Shown piece after piece: positions 37,400 through 47,863 of a stretch of DNA of 64,000 nucleotides (within the stretch, counting starts at the first letter, position 1; each line of letters opens with the position of its first letter). Source of the DNA: Selaginella tamariscina (Eukaryota; Streptophyta; Lycopodiopsida; Selaginellales; Selaginellaceae). The DNA is taken from assembly GCA_003024785.1 (NCBI GenBank), contig PUQB01000571.1, positions 62,001-126,000 on the forward strand, in the 5' to 3' direction. The translations under genes and the position numbers were made by a program. Under the pieces are notes generated by a model. It saw nothing but the letters and a program-made list of their open reading frames with translations, searched no databases and was not told where the DNA came from.

Positions 37400-38040
37400 A
37401 ACTAGGGTTGATCCATTGGCGAAGAAAGGAGGCACAAAAAGCAAAGGCATGGACTAGAGGTGCCAAGAAGAAGTGTAGAGTTGAACCAAGTAAGTGTCGA
37501 TCTTATGAAGCTTGCTCCGTGTTTGTTAATTTCATGAGCTTTCCTTGTAGGTGTTGTAAAGGCAGCCCCTCTTGTGAGCACCCCTTCCCCTCCCACCATT
37601 GAAGAAGAAGAAACTGCGGCCAAAACTTGAGCTTGATCAGCATGAGCGTCTCCTTCCCCTCCACCAAAAAAAGAAAAGAAGCCATGGCTTGAACCTAAGT
37701 CAGAGTCAAATAATCGTAGTGAGAGCTCTCCTTCCCCTCCAACACTCAAAAAAAGAAGGCACGGCCAAGCTAGATGATCAGTGTGAAGAAGAAGTAGCCA
37801 AGCAACTTGACCCTGACCCAGTCCATGTACTTGAGTAGTTACAACTTGAGGCACATCAAATTGGAGACTAGAGAAGCAATGGTTGTAGCCAGAGAAGGAG
37901 CCGCAACTTGAAGAGCAGCCAAGGAAGCAAGTTGAGGAGGTGTAACCCAAGGAATCATAGCTGCCAAAAAAGCCGCAACAACCAAACAAGCCCAAGTAGG
38001 TTTTTGTAGAGGTTTAAGTCGAGGAGCGGCTAGTACATCA
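37400..38040 (+). other. Lys/Pro-rich repetitive region of unknown nature
   Basis: A GC-richer island encodes short frames rich in Lys, Arg, Glu and Pro on the plus strand. A 197-codon open frame on the minus strand (37402-37995) is rich in Gly, Ser, Phe and Leu. CTTCCCCTCC followed by an A/G-rich run recurs about every 70-100 bases (37585, 37650, 37730). The minus-strand frame is of low complexity and I take it as a shadow. It could be a gag spacer of the surrounding gypsy family or a captured host piece. Confidence 0.35.
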
Positions 38041-38254
38041 GTCGAGGATCTATCAACTAGCTATAGTTATAGTAAGGACTATATCTAGTGAAAATTACAA
38101 ACTATGCCAAGAAAGCTTCTCTGTTAACTAAGTTGTTGAGGAAGGACATTTCCTTTTTATGGAGTGCATTAAAGAAGAGCAATTTCCAAGCTTTGAAACA
38201 TACCTTGGTATGTGCACCAATTTTATGTATTGCAAATCCCTCTAAGCTTTATGA

Positions 38255-38427
38255 TGGCATAGTTCTAACATGGTGGGTTAACTACCTGGGTAAAGATTAT
38301 GGGATATGTGGGATATGTGAGTAAAAAGACTCAAGCGTAACTGGGTTATCATGACCAGGGGCCCTCTCATAAACACCAATTGGCCCTTTGCCTAGTTGGC
38401 ATAAGTAGAGAGGGAAAGGTTGTGACA
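38255..38427 (+). mobile_element. Solo LTR of the TRIM-like family
   Basis: TGGCATAGTTCTAAC...GGTTGTGACA matches the LTR at 24810-24973 along its whole length (AAAAGACTCAAGCGTAACTG, GGGGCCCTCTCATAAACAC, TTTGCCTAGTTGGCATAAG). It is flanked by TATGA and TATAA, a near-perfect 5-base target duplication. It lies inside the RNase H region of the gypsy remnant, so it inserted later and then lost its interior by LTR-LTR recombination. Confidence 0.8.
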
Positions 38428-38912
38428 TATAAGGTATCATATAATGCGAGTGGAGTGGCCATTGGAGTTATACTTATGGGCCCATTGTTTATGAGAGTTA
38501 TACTTTAAATATTGCGGAGCAATGATACTCGACATATGAACAAGAACTACTAGCTATTATTAATGCATTACAAGTTTAGAAACACTATCTTTATGGTGCA
38601 AGTTTCAAGGTGTTTACATATTACAAGCCTTTGGTGTATATGTTCACACAAAAAGAGTTAAACTCTCAACAAGCATGTTGGATGGTCACAATGAGTTAAA
38701 TATTATGGCTTTCATTGTGAAGCCACTCAAAGAGTGACTTGGTCATGAATAGAACTTTTTAGTCTAAAAGCCACAATGAAAAAGTCAATTTTAACAAGGG
38801 TAAAAAGTGTTTTCCATAGTCTAAATGAATAATAGAAAGCCTAGGGAGAAGCATGTACAGAAAAGAGTGGATTTTTAAATAATGGTTTCAATAGTGAAAA
38901 CACAAGGCAACT

Positions 38913-39825
38913 TGTCAAGCCACGATCCAGGAACCAGGAAATGAGCAGGATTTCAAGAACAGGAAGGCTTGACTCAGGAACAGGACAGGAGTAGGGCAGG
39001 AACTTAGAACTCAGGAGTAGAACAAGGAGCAAGACAAGGAGCAGGATAGGAACCGGAGCGGGATAGGAACTAGGAACTCAGGAATAGGACAAGGAATAGG
39101 ATAGGAACTGGAACAGGATAGCAGACGGAGCATGATAGGAAATGGAGCAGGATAGCATAACAAGGAGTAGGTAGGAAATGGAGCAGGATAGGAATGGAGC
39201 AGGATAGCTGGACAAGGAGCTGGATAGGAATTGGAGCAGGATAGCAGGACAAGGAGCTGGATAGGAACTGGAGCAGGATAGCTGAACAGGGAGCAGGACA
39301 TGAATAGGAACTCAGGAATCAGAAGTAGGACAAGACAGGAGCAGGATAGGACGAGACAAGAAGGAGAGGCAGGACAGGATCCAGGACAAGACAGGAACAG
39401 GATAGGATCCGGAGCAAGACAGGAGGCAGGAGGATCAAACAAGACAGGAAGCAGACAGGATCCAGGAGCAAGACAGAGCAGGAGGCAAAGAGAAGACAGA
39501 ACAAGACAAGACAAGAACAAGAATGATCGTAGAATGACTGGTGTTGATAGTAACTGATTGTACAACAATTAGGTCGGAGCTTTTATGCTCACAACTCCAA
39601 GCTAATCTAGTCATGAGTCTAATCTAGTCATGAGCTAAGAATAGTGTCCCTTATCCTCTAGGCATATCCTGTAGCATATCCTATGGCATATCCTATAGGA
39701 ATATCCTATAGGTATATCCTGTAGGAATATCCTGCAGGCATATCCTGTAACCCGTATCCTGTATCCGAAATCCTGCATCCTGTATCCTGTATCCGGAATC
39801 CTGTATCCTGTATCGGGTTGTGACA
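38913..39825 (-). repeat. Chromovirus 3' LTR
   Basis: It holds two internal arrays: a purine-rich array of AGGATAGGAACTGGAGC-like words (about 38990-39480) and an array of TATCCTGTAGGAATATCCTG-like words (about 39660-39815). Both arrays recur in the other LTR with different repeat numbers. The long minus-strand Pro/Ser/Leu/Cys reading frames across the first array are artefacts of its composition. Confidence 0.85.
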
Positions 39826-39836
39826 GCACCTCCTCC

Positions 39837-40277
39837 CTAAGGACGAGTTCCACGAGTCTTAGGACCTGGTTTAGCAGGATAATGCCGATGGAAGGCAGCA
39901 ACTTTGGAAGAAGCATGGAGTAAGTTGGATGCAGGTTCCCAAGTGCGATCGGTAGGCAAATAACCTTTCCAATCCACCAAGTATTGAAGTTGGCGGCGAT
40001 GAAGACGAGAATCAAGGATGGCTGCAACTTCGTACTCAGGTTCACCAGCAATGACCACAGGAGGGGGAGGAGAAGAAGCACGACCAGGAAGAGAAGAAGG
40101 ATGATACGGCTCCAACAAGGAGGTGTGAAACACAGGATGAAGTTTCACCGTGGATGGTAACTCGAGTCGGAAAGCTACAGGATTTACCTCCGCCACGATC
40201 CTGTAAGGGCCCAATCGTTGAAAATCCAACTTAGAAGAAGGCCTGTTGGTGCGAATGTGTCGACGAAGAAGCCACAC
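39837..40277 (-). mobile_element. Chromovirus integrase C-terminus and chromodomain
   Basis: An open frame encodes the GPY-type module (KLDFQRLGPYRIVAEVNPVA, KLHPVFHTSLLEPY) and then a chromodomain (YEVAAILDSR, LQYLVDWKGYLPTDRTWEPA, LLHASSKVAAFHRHYP). The aromatic residues and the W-K-G-Y / TWEP motifs typical of chromodomains are present. In the family this domain steers integration towards heterochromatin. Confidence 0.85.
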
Positions 40278-40320
40278 GAGATCACCAATCTTGTATGCAG
40301 GTGCCGGCTGACGGTGAGCA

Positions 40321-41400
40321 TCAGCATGATGCTTGTACCGTTCCTGTGCCTGCTGAAGTGAACCTGGAGATCATCCTGTACCTGCCGAAGATGCTGAAGA
40401 CGATCCTGTACTGCAGGAGCGGAAGAAGGAGAAGCGGAGGAGCAAAGTCAAAACGTGGATGGTGGCCTGTAAGAGCAAAGAAAGGTGTCTGTCCTGTAGA
40501 TGCGTGAACGGAGTTGTTGTAGGCAAACTCCGCCATTGGAAGAAGGTCCAACCAGTTGTCCTGCTGGTAACTGATGAAGCAACGAAGATACTGTTCTAAG
40601 GTCTGAATTGTGCGTTCGGACTGCCCATCGGTTTGGGTGATATCCTGAAGAAAGATCCGCTTTAACCTGTAGACTCCGAAGAAGCTCTCGCCAAAACTTG
40701 GACATGAATTGTGGACCTCGATCGGAAACAATGCTCTCAGGAAGACCATGATGTCGGAACACTCGCGGATCACCAACTCAGCAGTTGTCTGCCTGTAGCT
40801 GTCTTGTTGCAGGTAGGAAATGAGCCTGTTTGGTGAAACGGTCAACCACCACAAGAACTGCATCGAATCCACGAGAAGGAGGAAGATCTGTGAGGAAATC
40901 CATAGAAATGGATCTCCAAGGAGCAGAAGGAACAGGAAGAGGACGAAGAAGACCAGAGGGTGCATGACGAGGCATCTTCGACCTGTTGCAGGTGTCACAA
41001 CTCCGTACAAACCTTTCCACAAAACCTCGCAACCCAGGCCACCAATAGTTGCGAGTCACCAACTCAACTGTCTTGGCCACACCAAAATGTCCTGTAGCCG
41101 GGGTATCATGACAATCCTGTACCACACGAGTCCTGCAAACACCAACAGGAACGTACAGGAGACCTTCCCGGTACAGGAGTCCGTCCTGTATGGCAAACAG
41201 CGTGTAGTCTGAACGGGAACTGGAGGAAGAGGAGCTTGCAATGTCAGGACTAATGTGTGAGAACACATTCCTTGCCAATCGTCTGTAGCCAACTGCGAAC
41301 GGATGTCCTGTAGAAGTGTTGAATCTGCTGGAGCCTGATGAACCTGTAGTGCTGATGAACGGAAAAGAGGTGAATCCTGTCGAGGAGGAACCTTCGACAC
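40321..41400 (-). mobile_element. Chromovirus integrase region (H2C2 and catalytic core)
   Basis: Minus-strand translation shows the zinc-binding H2C2 motif (HDTPATGHFGVAKTVELV, then [12 protein letters not shown]), the start of the core ([36 protein letters not shown]) and later core motifs ([16 protein letters not shown]; a Q-x-N-R-W-A-type stretch; [19 protein letters not shown]). The region is broken. Confidence 0.8.
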
Positions 41401-41765
41401 TAATACAGGATTGGAAGAACCCTGTACAGGAATCCGCGACCTTAAGGAATGGAGAAAGCCTGCGGATGTGCTGAGGAACTGACATGAGGTGAATCTTGCC
41501 GAGGAAGAGTCTTCAACACTGATACAGGATTGGAAGAACCCTGTACAGGAATCCGCGAACTTACAGGAGTGGAGAAAGCCTGCGGATGTGCTGAGGAACC
41601 AACAGGAGGTGGATCCTGTTGAGGAGGAACTTTCGACACTGATACAGGATTGGAAGAACCCTGTACAGGAATCCGCAAACTTACAGGAGTGGAGAGAGCC
41701 TGCGGATGTGCTGAGGAGCTGACATGAGGTGAATCCTGTCGAGGAGGAGTCTTCAACACTGATAC
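41390..41765 (-). repeat. 119-120-bp tandem repeat in the chromovirus coding region, about 3 units
   Basis: The word TTGGAAGAACCCTGTACAGG starts at 41410, 41530 and 41650. Each unit encodes about 40 residues with SSAHPQAFSTPVSSRIPVQG as the core. The period is divisible by three in most units. Confidence 0.9.
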
Positions 41766-43239
41766 AGGAACAGGCACAGTCAATCCTGTAGCTTGTACTG
41801 CCTCAGACACCAAGGATGTATCCTGCACGCAGGAAGGTACAGGATTGATCTTGGCTGCTGGAGAGGAAAACGTGAGCGTCCTAGACCTCCAGTCGATCTG
41901 CGGATTTGCAACAACGAACCATGGCATGCCAAAAATGATGGGAGTCGACCGAGTCTTGATCAAGTTGAAGGAAATCGAACAGTTGAATGCGCCATGACTG
42001 CAAGAGAGAGGTGTGGTAGCGTGGGTAACTGCGCCAGAAGCAATCAAACGACCATCGGCCACCTCTACAGGAACTGCACGCTTCAACTTCACCACCGGAA
42101 TGCCATGCTGAGCTGCAAAAGTGTCATCCATGAAACATGCATTTGCACCAGTGTCTAACAGGGCAAACTCCTTGAGCTCTCGGTTATTGAGGCGAATGTG
42201 TACAGGAAACTTGAGTGATGAAATGGTATGAGCAACACCAATGGAGCCTGCACTTACGTCCAACTTCGCGGCTCCTAGACGGAGTGGACATTGAACTTCG
42301 GCTTCAACTTCGCACGTCTTGAACTTCTTGGCTTTAGCAGGACATTCCGCCACCTTGTGTCCTACTTCACCACAATACAAGCATAAGTTCTCACTACGAC
42401 GGCGTTGCTTTTCCGCAGCTGAAAGTGGACCACGCTTGTATTTCTCAACCTCCATAGGGACTACTCCAGAAGGTGTCACAGGAACATGTGCTACAGCTGC
42501 AGGATTGACTTGCAGGAACTGCTGACGAGATTTTTCCTGACGACGTTCGAACAAACGGTTGTCACAGCGAACGGCCTGTTGGATGATCTCTGCTAAGGTT
42601 TGGGCATCCGGTAACGTAAGGAGAAGGTCCTTCACGTCATCCCTCAACCCAAAACGGAAATGTTCGATCAATGCAGTCTCATCCCATGGAACGTTCGTGC
42701 AAAGTTGTTGAAATTCGGATGCATAAACAGAAACTGGTCGGGATCCTTGTGTGAGCTTGCGTAACTTCGTGCATGCGGAATGGTACTTATCAGGATCTCC
42801 AAAGCAGGCTTCAAAGGCAGCCACGAATCCTTCAAAATCTTCCATCAATGGATCGTCACGTTCCAGCAAAGGGGCAACCCAAGCCGGGAGATCCACTTAG
42901 TAAGGATGCCAAAAGGCCAACCTTTTGTGCATCAGTCGAGTAGCGGCGTGGTTGCATGCGGATCAAGAGCCGGATCTGATTCAGGAAACCTTGGAAATCG
43001 GCACGGTTGCCACTGAACTTTTCTGGCATGCTGATCTTCGGCTCCGAAGAAAAGTTCGATGAAGAAGGAACCACTGATTGCCTGAGAGAGAGCCTGCGCA
43101 AACAGGCCTTGGAGGATGCATCAGCAGCTGCATGTGCCGCATGGGTGGAGCCTTGCAGATCGGTGACCACTTGGCGCAAAGTGGCCAGCTCATGAAGCAA
43201 CATTTGGTGCTCGCGTTGAATCTGCTCAAAAACGGCCAT
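41442..43239 (-). mobile_element. Chromovirus gag, zinc knuckle and protease region
   Basis: The gag start is MAVFEQIQREHQMLLHELAT at 43239. The capsid-like part has MPEKFSGNRADFQGFLNQIR and FEGFVAAFEACFGD. A CCHC knuckle follows (LCLYCGEVGHKVAECP). The aspartic protease has FALLDTGANACFMDD, with the D-T-G active-site triad. Then comes a Pro/Ser-rich linker built of 40-residue tandem repeats. The leader between LTR and gag is about 90 bases. Broken. Confidence 0.85.
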
Positions 43240-43330
43240 GATCTATGAAAGAAAAAAGGAGGAAAATGAAGGAAAGAATCAAGAAAAAGTAGCTGGAAAA
43301 CGGAGAACTATGAAGCAGTTACTATCAAAC

Positions 43331-44285
43331 TGTCAAGCCACGATCCAGGAACAGGAAGTGAGCAGGATTCCAAGAACAGGAAGGCTTGACTCAGGACAGG
43401 ACAGAGTAGGCAGGAACTTAGAACTCAGGATAGAACAAGGAGCAGACAAGGGCAGGATAGGAACCGGAGGGATAGGAACTAGGAACTCAGGAATAGGACA
43501 AGGAATAGGATAGGAACTGGAACAGGATAGCAGGACAAGGAGATAGGAAATGGAGCAGGATAGCATAACAAGGAGTAGGTAGGAAATGGAGCAGGATAGG
43601 AATGGAGCAGGATAGCTGGACAAGGAGCTGGATAGGAATTGGAGCAGGATAGCAGGACAAGGAGCTGGATAGGAACTGGAGCAGGATAGCTGAACAGGGA
43701 GCAGGACATGAACTAGGAACTCAAGAATCAGAAGTAGGACAAGATCCAGGAGTAGGATAGGATTCAAAAGCAAGATAGGAGAGCAGGACAGGATCCAGAA
43801 ACAAGACAGCAACAGGATAGGATCCGGGAGCAAGACAGGAAGGCGCAGGACCGGATCCAAAAACAAGACAGGAAGGCGCAGGACCGGATCCAAAAACAAG
43901 ACGGAGCAAGACAGGATCGGGAGCAAGACAGGAGCAGGAGGCAAAGAGTAAGACAAGAACAAGACAAGAACAAGGAACAAGAATAATCGTAGAATGACTG
44001 GTGTTGATAGTAACTGATTGTACAATAATTAGGTCGGAGCTTTTATGCTCACAACTCCAAGCTAATCTAGTCATGAGTCTAATCTAGTCATGAGCTAAGA
44101 ATAGTGTCCCTTATCCTCTAGGCATATCCTGTAGCATATCCTATAGGCATATCCTATAGGAATATCCTATAGGTATATCATGTAGGAATATCCTGCAGGC
44201 ATATCCTGTAACCCGTATCCTGTATCCGAAATCCTACATCATGTATCCTAATCCGGAATCCTGTATCCTGCATCGGGTTGTGACA
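43331..44285 (-). repeat. Chromovirus 5' LTR
   Basis: The same boundaries and internal arrays as the LTR at 38913-39825. It differs mainly by added or lost repeat words in the purine-rich array (about 43400-43930). It also has a direct repeat of the AAGGCGCAGGACCGGATCCA unit at about 43850 and 43874 that the other LTR lacks. Confidence 0.85.
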
Positions 44286-44907
44286 CAACTAAGTCACTAT
44301 TTGAGTGGCTTGCAATGTGACAAGGATGTTAAGTTTTTGAGTGGTTTCATTGATGTGGCTTACAAGTTACAATATGAGAACAACATGCACAAAATTTAGT
44401 GGTTATAAGAGTGACTTCTTGGGTCAAATCTAATTAAGTGCTGCTACTTGAAATATTAGAATAAAACAACATATATAACACTAGTTTAACATATGGAAAA
44501 TTTAAATACGAAATTAAATCATAATTATATATATAAATTGTAATGTCTAATTAGAAGACTAAGTGTGAATAACCAAATATAAAATATATTTTTGATAACA
44601 AATCATTACTAAACACTTCAGTGAGAACAAAAGCTTTTGTATATGCATGTGTGTGGTACATTTTGTTTACATACTTGTAGGCATTGAATAATTGTTACAA
44701 TTGCTTTATTGAATCTAACAAATTACTTGCATTGCTCCCTTGGAGCCTCTGTAGCCTCCTACACAATCGGAGATGGCACAATCTAGCTCCATGTCGCCAT
44801 TTTCTAATCTATATCCCTATCCTTTCAAATACAATATACAATATCAAATAGCCTATGTACAAAGGAAAGAGCAAGGCCCTAAATCGAACAATCCAAAATG
44901 GGTAGAT
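44286..44907. other. AT-rich spacer
   Basis: No gene. The first 35 bases (AAGTCACTATTTGAGTGGCTT) match the reverse complement of 38712-38740 on the other side of the chromovirus, listed among the findings. Confidence 0.5.
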
Positions 44908-46405
44908 TGTTAAAGTAGTACTTAGGCATCATAGAATTTTTAAGTTTACACGTGTTTCATTAGGAAAGTATAACATGAAAAATACCAAAAACAATATATA
45001 TGGTAAAAAATACAATAGTTAGAGAAGAACATAGAATTATAGGTCAACCATAATATGAGGATGATTAGGTATTAGCGGAATACACAGTTCTAGAGAGAAA
45101 TGGAATATGCAGTCCCAGAAAGAAATGGAATACGGCAGTTCCAGAAAGAACCAAAATACGGCAGTTCCAGAGAGAACCGGAATACGGTAGTTCTAGATAT
45201 TAACATATTACGTCCAAGGGAGCAGTTATTATAACGACATTAGGAAAGTTATACAACCAACTGAATAAGATTCAAAGGAAGTTATGATAACTGAATGTAC
45301 TGGATTGGAAGTGTGGGTATAAATAAATGAAGTTAGGAGTAGAAAGCATCCCGGGTATATTGAATATTGTACTATGTTTTGACAATATATACTCTCCTCT
45401 TACTCTCACTCTTCAGTATCTTACTTGATTCTTTTATTTCTACTTCTCATTTCTACTGCGTTTGGATCCGCAGTACTACTTGCTATATCTATTCTCTTCC
45501 TACTTTCTCTGCAGTGTCTTACTTGATTCCTTGATTTCTACTTCTCATTTCTACGTTGAGATCTGCAGTACTACTTGCTATTTTTTTTCTCTTCTCACTC
45601 CATTTGACCATCTGAGGATTGGTTTCTAGTCTTGTGTCGGTCTTTCATATTTCTGCTATACCCTTGTTGTGGGTCTGTCTGTTTGTCTGATACCCTTATT
45701 ACAGGTTTGTTTGTGAGTTTGTCACCCTTATTACGGGTTTGTTTGTGAGTTTGTCACCCTTATTATAGGTTTGTCTGTGAGTTTGTCACCCTTATTACGG
45801 GTTTGTCTATGAGTTTGTCACCCTTATTACGAGTATGTTTGTGAGTTGTCACCCTTATTATGGGTCTGTCTGTGAGTCTGTCACCCTTATTATAGGTTTG
45901 TTTGTGAGTTTGTCACCCTTATTATAGGTTTGTTTGTGAGTCTGTCACCCTTATTACGCGTTTGTTTGTGAGTTTGTCACCCTTATTACGCGTTTGTTTG
46001 TTGAGTCTGTCACCCTTATTACGGGTTTGTCTGTGTATTTGTCACCCTTATTACGGGTTTGTTTGTGAGTCTGTCACCCTTATTACAGGTCTATTTGTGA
46101 GTCTGTCACCCTTATGGGTCTGTCTATCTATCTGTCACCCTTATTACGGGTTTGTTTATATGCTATAACCTTATTAGGTATGTGTTACTGCTATACCATG
46201 TTACGTGTTATCTTAGTCTTTTCCTTTTATTTTTACTGTGAGGGATTTGTATTCTACCTGCTATATACTTGCCATCCTTACCCTTTCCTTCTGAAGTCTG
46301 ATATTACTCTATATATGTTCTTTTATATTCCCATAGACTCTTAATACGGTTTGTCGGTGGCGACCACTGCTTCGATTTAGATTGTAGGATTTTCTATGTT
46401 CAACA
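44908..46405 (+). mobile_element. Solo LTR, same family as 333-940, expanded by a minisatellite
   Basis: It starts TGTTAAAGTAGTAC and ends TTCTATGTTCAACA. The 4 bases AGAT occur on both sides (44904-44907 and 46406-46409), read as a target duplication. It has GTGGGTATAAATA (TATA box, about 45312), then CCCGGGTATA. At about 1.5 kb it is more than twice as long as the partner LTR, mostly because of the 32-bp array. A short GGAATACGGCAGTTCCAGA repeat lies near 45100-45200. Confidence 0.75.
45670..46165 (+). repeat. 32-bp minisatellite, about 15 units
   Basis: The unit is GTTTGTGAGTTTGTCACCCT plus TATTACGGGTTT, with GTCACC starts at 45721, 45753, 45785 and 45817 and so on. Variants carry TATAGG, TACGCG or a shorter spacer. 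It lies downstream of the TATA box inside the solo LTR. The reading frame across it (SLSPLLRVC...) is only a product of the repeat. Confidence 0.9.
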
Positions 46406-46639
46406 AGATCAAAAGTCAAAATCTAATAAATTCAAAATAACCCTATTGAATATTACTCTTAACATTTAATGAGAAAATAAATTTATTAATTATAAAGTAA
46501 ATATATTATATAAATTCCAAATGTGTTTTATAAAACAAATTAAAAATATAAATTAGATAGAATTTGATATATAAGAATTTGAAAGCACAGGGCAAAATCC
46601 AGTAGGACCACCATGAACCACCATCATAGAGTTAGCAAA

Positions 46640-47630
46640 GCATATCTAGCGACATGCTAAACTACTCGCAGCAAGGGAGCAAGAGTTACAGCACTTGCAC
46701 AAGCAAATCCGAGAGTTGGAGGCCAGTTGGAAAAACTCAAGAGCAGAAGGCAGGGTTTGAGGTGGAGCTACGAAGGGATACTAAGCTACGGGATGCGGCG
46801 ATCGCCTCCCTAAAGCTAAAGCTGGCTGCAATAGAGAGCAAAGCCACTACCTATTGCAACCACTATGGCATGACCTAGGACGATGGAGCACATGGCCTGA
46901 GGACAAGCCAACAACTAAGTTCGAGTATCTAGTTGATGGTGGTTTGACCATCATTAAACCGCCAACCGGCACGAATGAGTGATGGGGCCAAACGCCCAAG
47001 CAGGGAAGGTATAACATGTACTAACCGATGATGATGACTGTTAGGTAACCCTTAACAAAGACCTAGATCGGATTGTCTGAATCAACTATCAAGGTATGTG
47101 GGACAACACGCGTGAGGGACACATAAATGCTATAGGGCATGACTCTATCACATGGTGGTAGACCAATAGGGAGTGCCACCTAGACCTAGGGTCTAGCCCC
47201 AGCCAACCCACTATATAAGCAGGAAGGCTAGTAGTGGGTCGGGGTCCTTCTAGCTCGTCTTCTTCTTTGTATCTTTTCTGGAGGGGCCATCTTGTATTTG
47301 GATAGGCAGTATATATATATATATATATATAGATAAATAGATTTCTTTGTCTACCACGTTCTCCTCTTGCCTTGCTCCTGATCCAATGGTATCTTTCCAA
47401 GGAGGTAGCAGCATTGCGCTTAGGGGAACCCCTACGCATCTGTACAAGGGCCCTTGGTGTCCAGGTAGAGGCCATCACCATACATTCCAGCATCTCTTAA
47501 GGTAAAGGCCGACTCACTGGCACAGACCCTAGGATTGGGCGTTGGCAAACAACGTCCTAGCAACCACTGAGGCTACAAAAGTCAACCCACATCTGGCTTG
47601 TAGAGTCCCTAACGGCAGGTGGTCCCTCAC
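46640..47630 (+). mobile_element. Gypsy tail: coiled-coil region and LTR
   Basis: 46640-46880 encodes a coiled-coil piece (KAGFEVELRRDTKLRDAAIA, SLKLKLAAIESK) like the one ending at 24788. After it comes non-coding sequence with a TATATAAGC box near 47213 and the blocks shared with 25311-25890. The whole looks like the 3' end of the same gypsy lineage. Exact LTR ends are not visible. A (AT)10 microsatellite lies at 47311-47330. Confidence 0.55.
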
Positions 47631-47817
47631 TACAAGCCCAAATTTTAAAAGAAACAAGAAAGCTACAATTTAGCACAATTGAGGACCAACCAGCCATATT
47701 GATTGAACATCATTGAAGTTTGCATAAAATGAAGCATCTATGTCCTTATTGTGAAGTAAGCTCGCAACATCAGCAACCTGCTTTGCAAATTTGCAACACT
47801 TCCTGAGGAACCAACCT

Positions 47818-47863
47818 GAACAATACTAGAATCAAGCAATCTTTCTTGATTCTAGTACTGTTC
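47818..47863. repeat. Hairpin: 19-bp inverted repeat with 8-base loop
   Basis: GAACAATACTAGAATCAAG pairs with CTTGATTCTAGTACTGTTC at all but one position, around the loop CAATCTTT. It lies at the 3' side of copy C in non-coding sequence. Confidence 0.85.

Larger units (their letters stand above)
36365..38735 (+). mobile_element. Ty3/gypsy remnant, same family as 49085-52827
   Basis: 36365-36750 matches 49980-50345, including the GTGCCTCAATAC repeat unit and GAAGCTTGAGTATGGTGGAA. 38088-38254 and 38428-38700 match the RT-end and RNase H region at 51110-51530 (KASLLTKLLRKD, FQALKHTLVCAPI; ACAAGAACTACTAGCTATTA). The stretch between, 36760-38085, has no clear element match and is described separately. 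Broken, with many breaks. A solo LTR of another family lies inside it. Confidence 0.65.
38913..44285 (-). mobile_element. Ty3/gypsy chromovirus, both LTRs present, broken
   Basis: The two LTRs (38913-39825, 913 bases; 43331-44285, 955 bases) both run TGTCAAGCC...GGTTGTGACA on the plus strand. They are flanked by a perfect 5-base target duplication CAACT (38908-38912 and 44286-44290). Coding parts lie on the minus strand: gag, CCHC zinc knuckle, aspartic protease, integrase (zinc-binding and core) and a C-terminal chromodomain. The polypurine tract GGGAGGAGG abuts the downstream LTR at 39826-39840. The element is incomplete, with several breaks. The LTRs are very similar apart from repeat-number indels, so insertion was probably recent compared with the other elements here. 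Its GC content is far above its surroundings. Confidence 0.9.

Noticed and set aside
37402-37995. A 197-codon minus-strand open frame
   Set aside because: Low-complexity Gly/Ser/Phe/Leu composition opposite an A/G-rich repetitive plus strand, with no motif. Treated as a shadow.
39011-39568. A 185-codon minus-strand open frame rich in Leu, Ser, Pro and Cys, and its counterpart at 43333-44025 (230 codons)
   Set aside because: Both lie wholly over the purine-rich array of the chromovirus LTRs. The composition follows from the repeat words and the frame has no domain.
45962-46168. An open frame with SLSPLLRVC repeats
   Set aside because: It is the translation of the 32-bp minisatellite inside a solo LTR.
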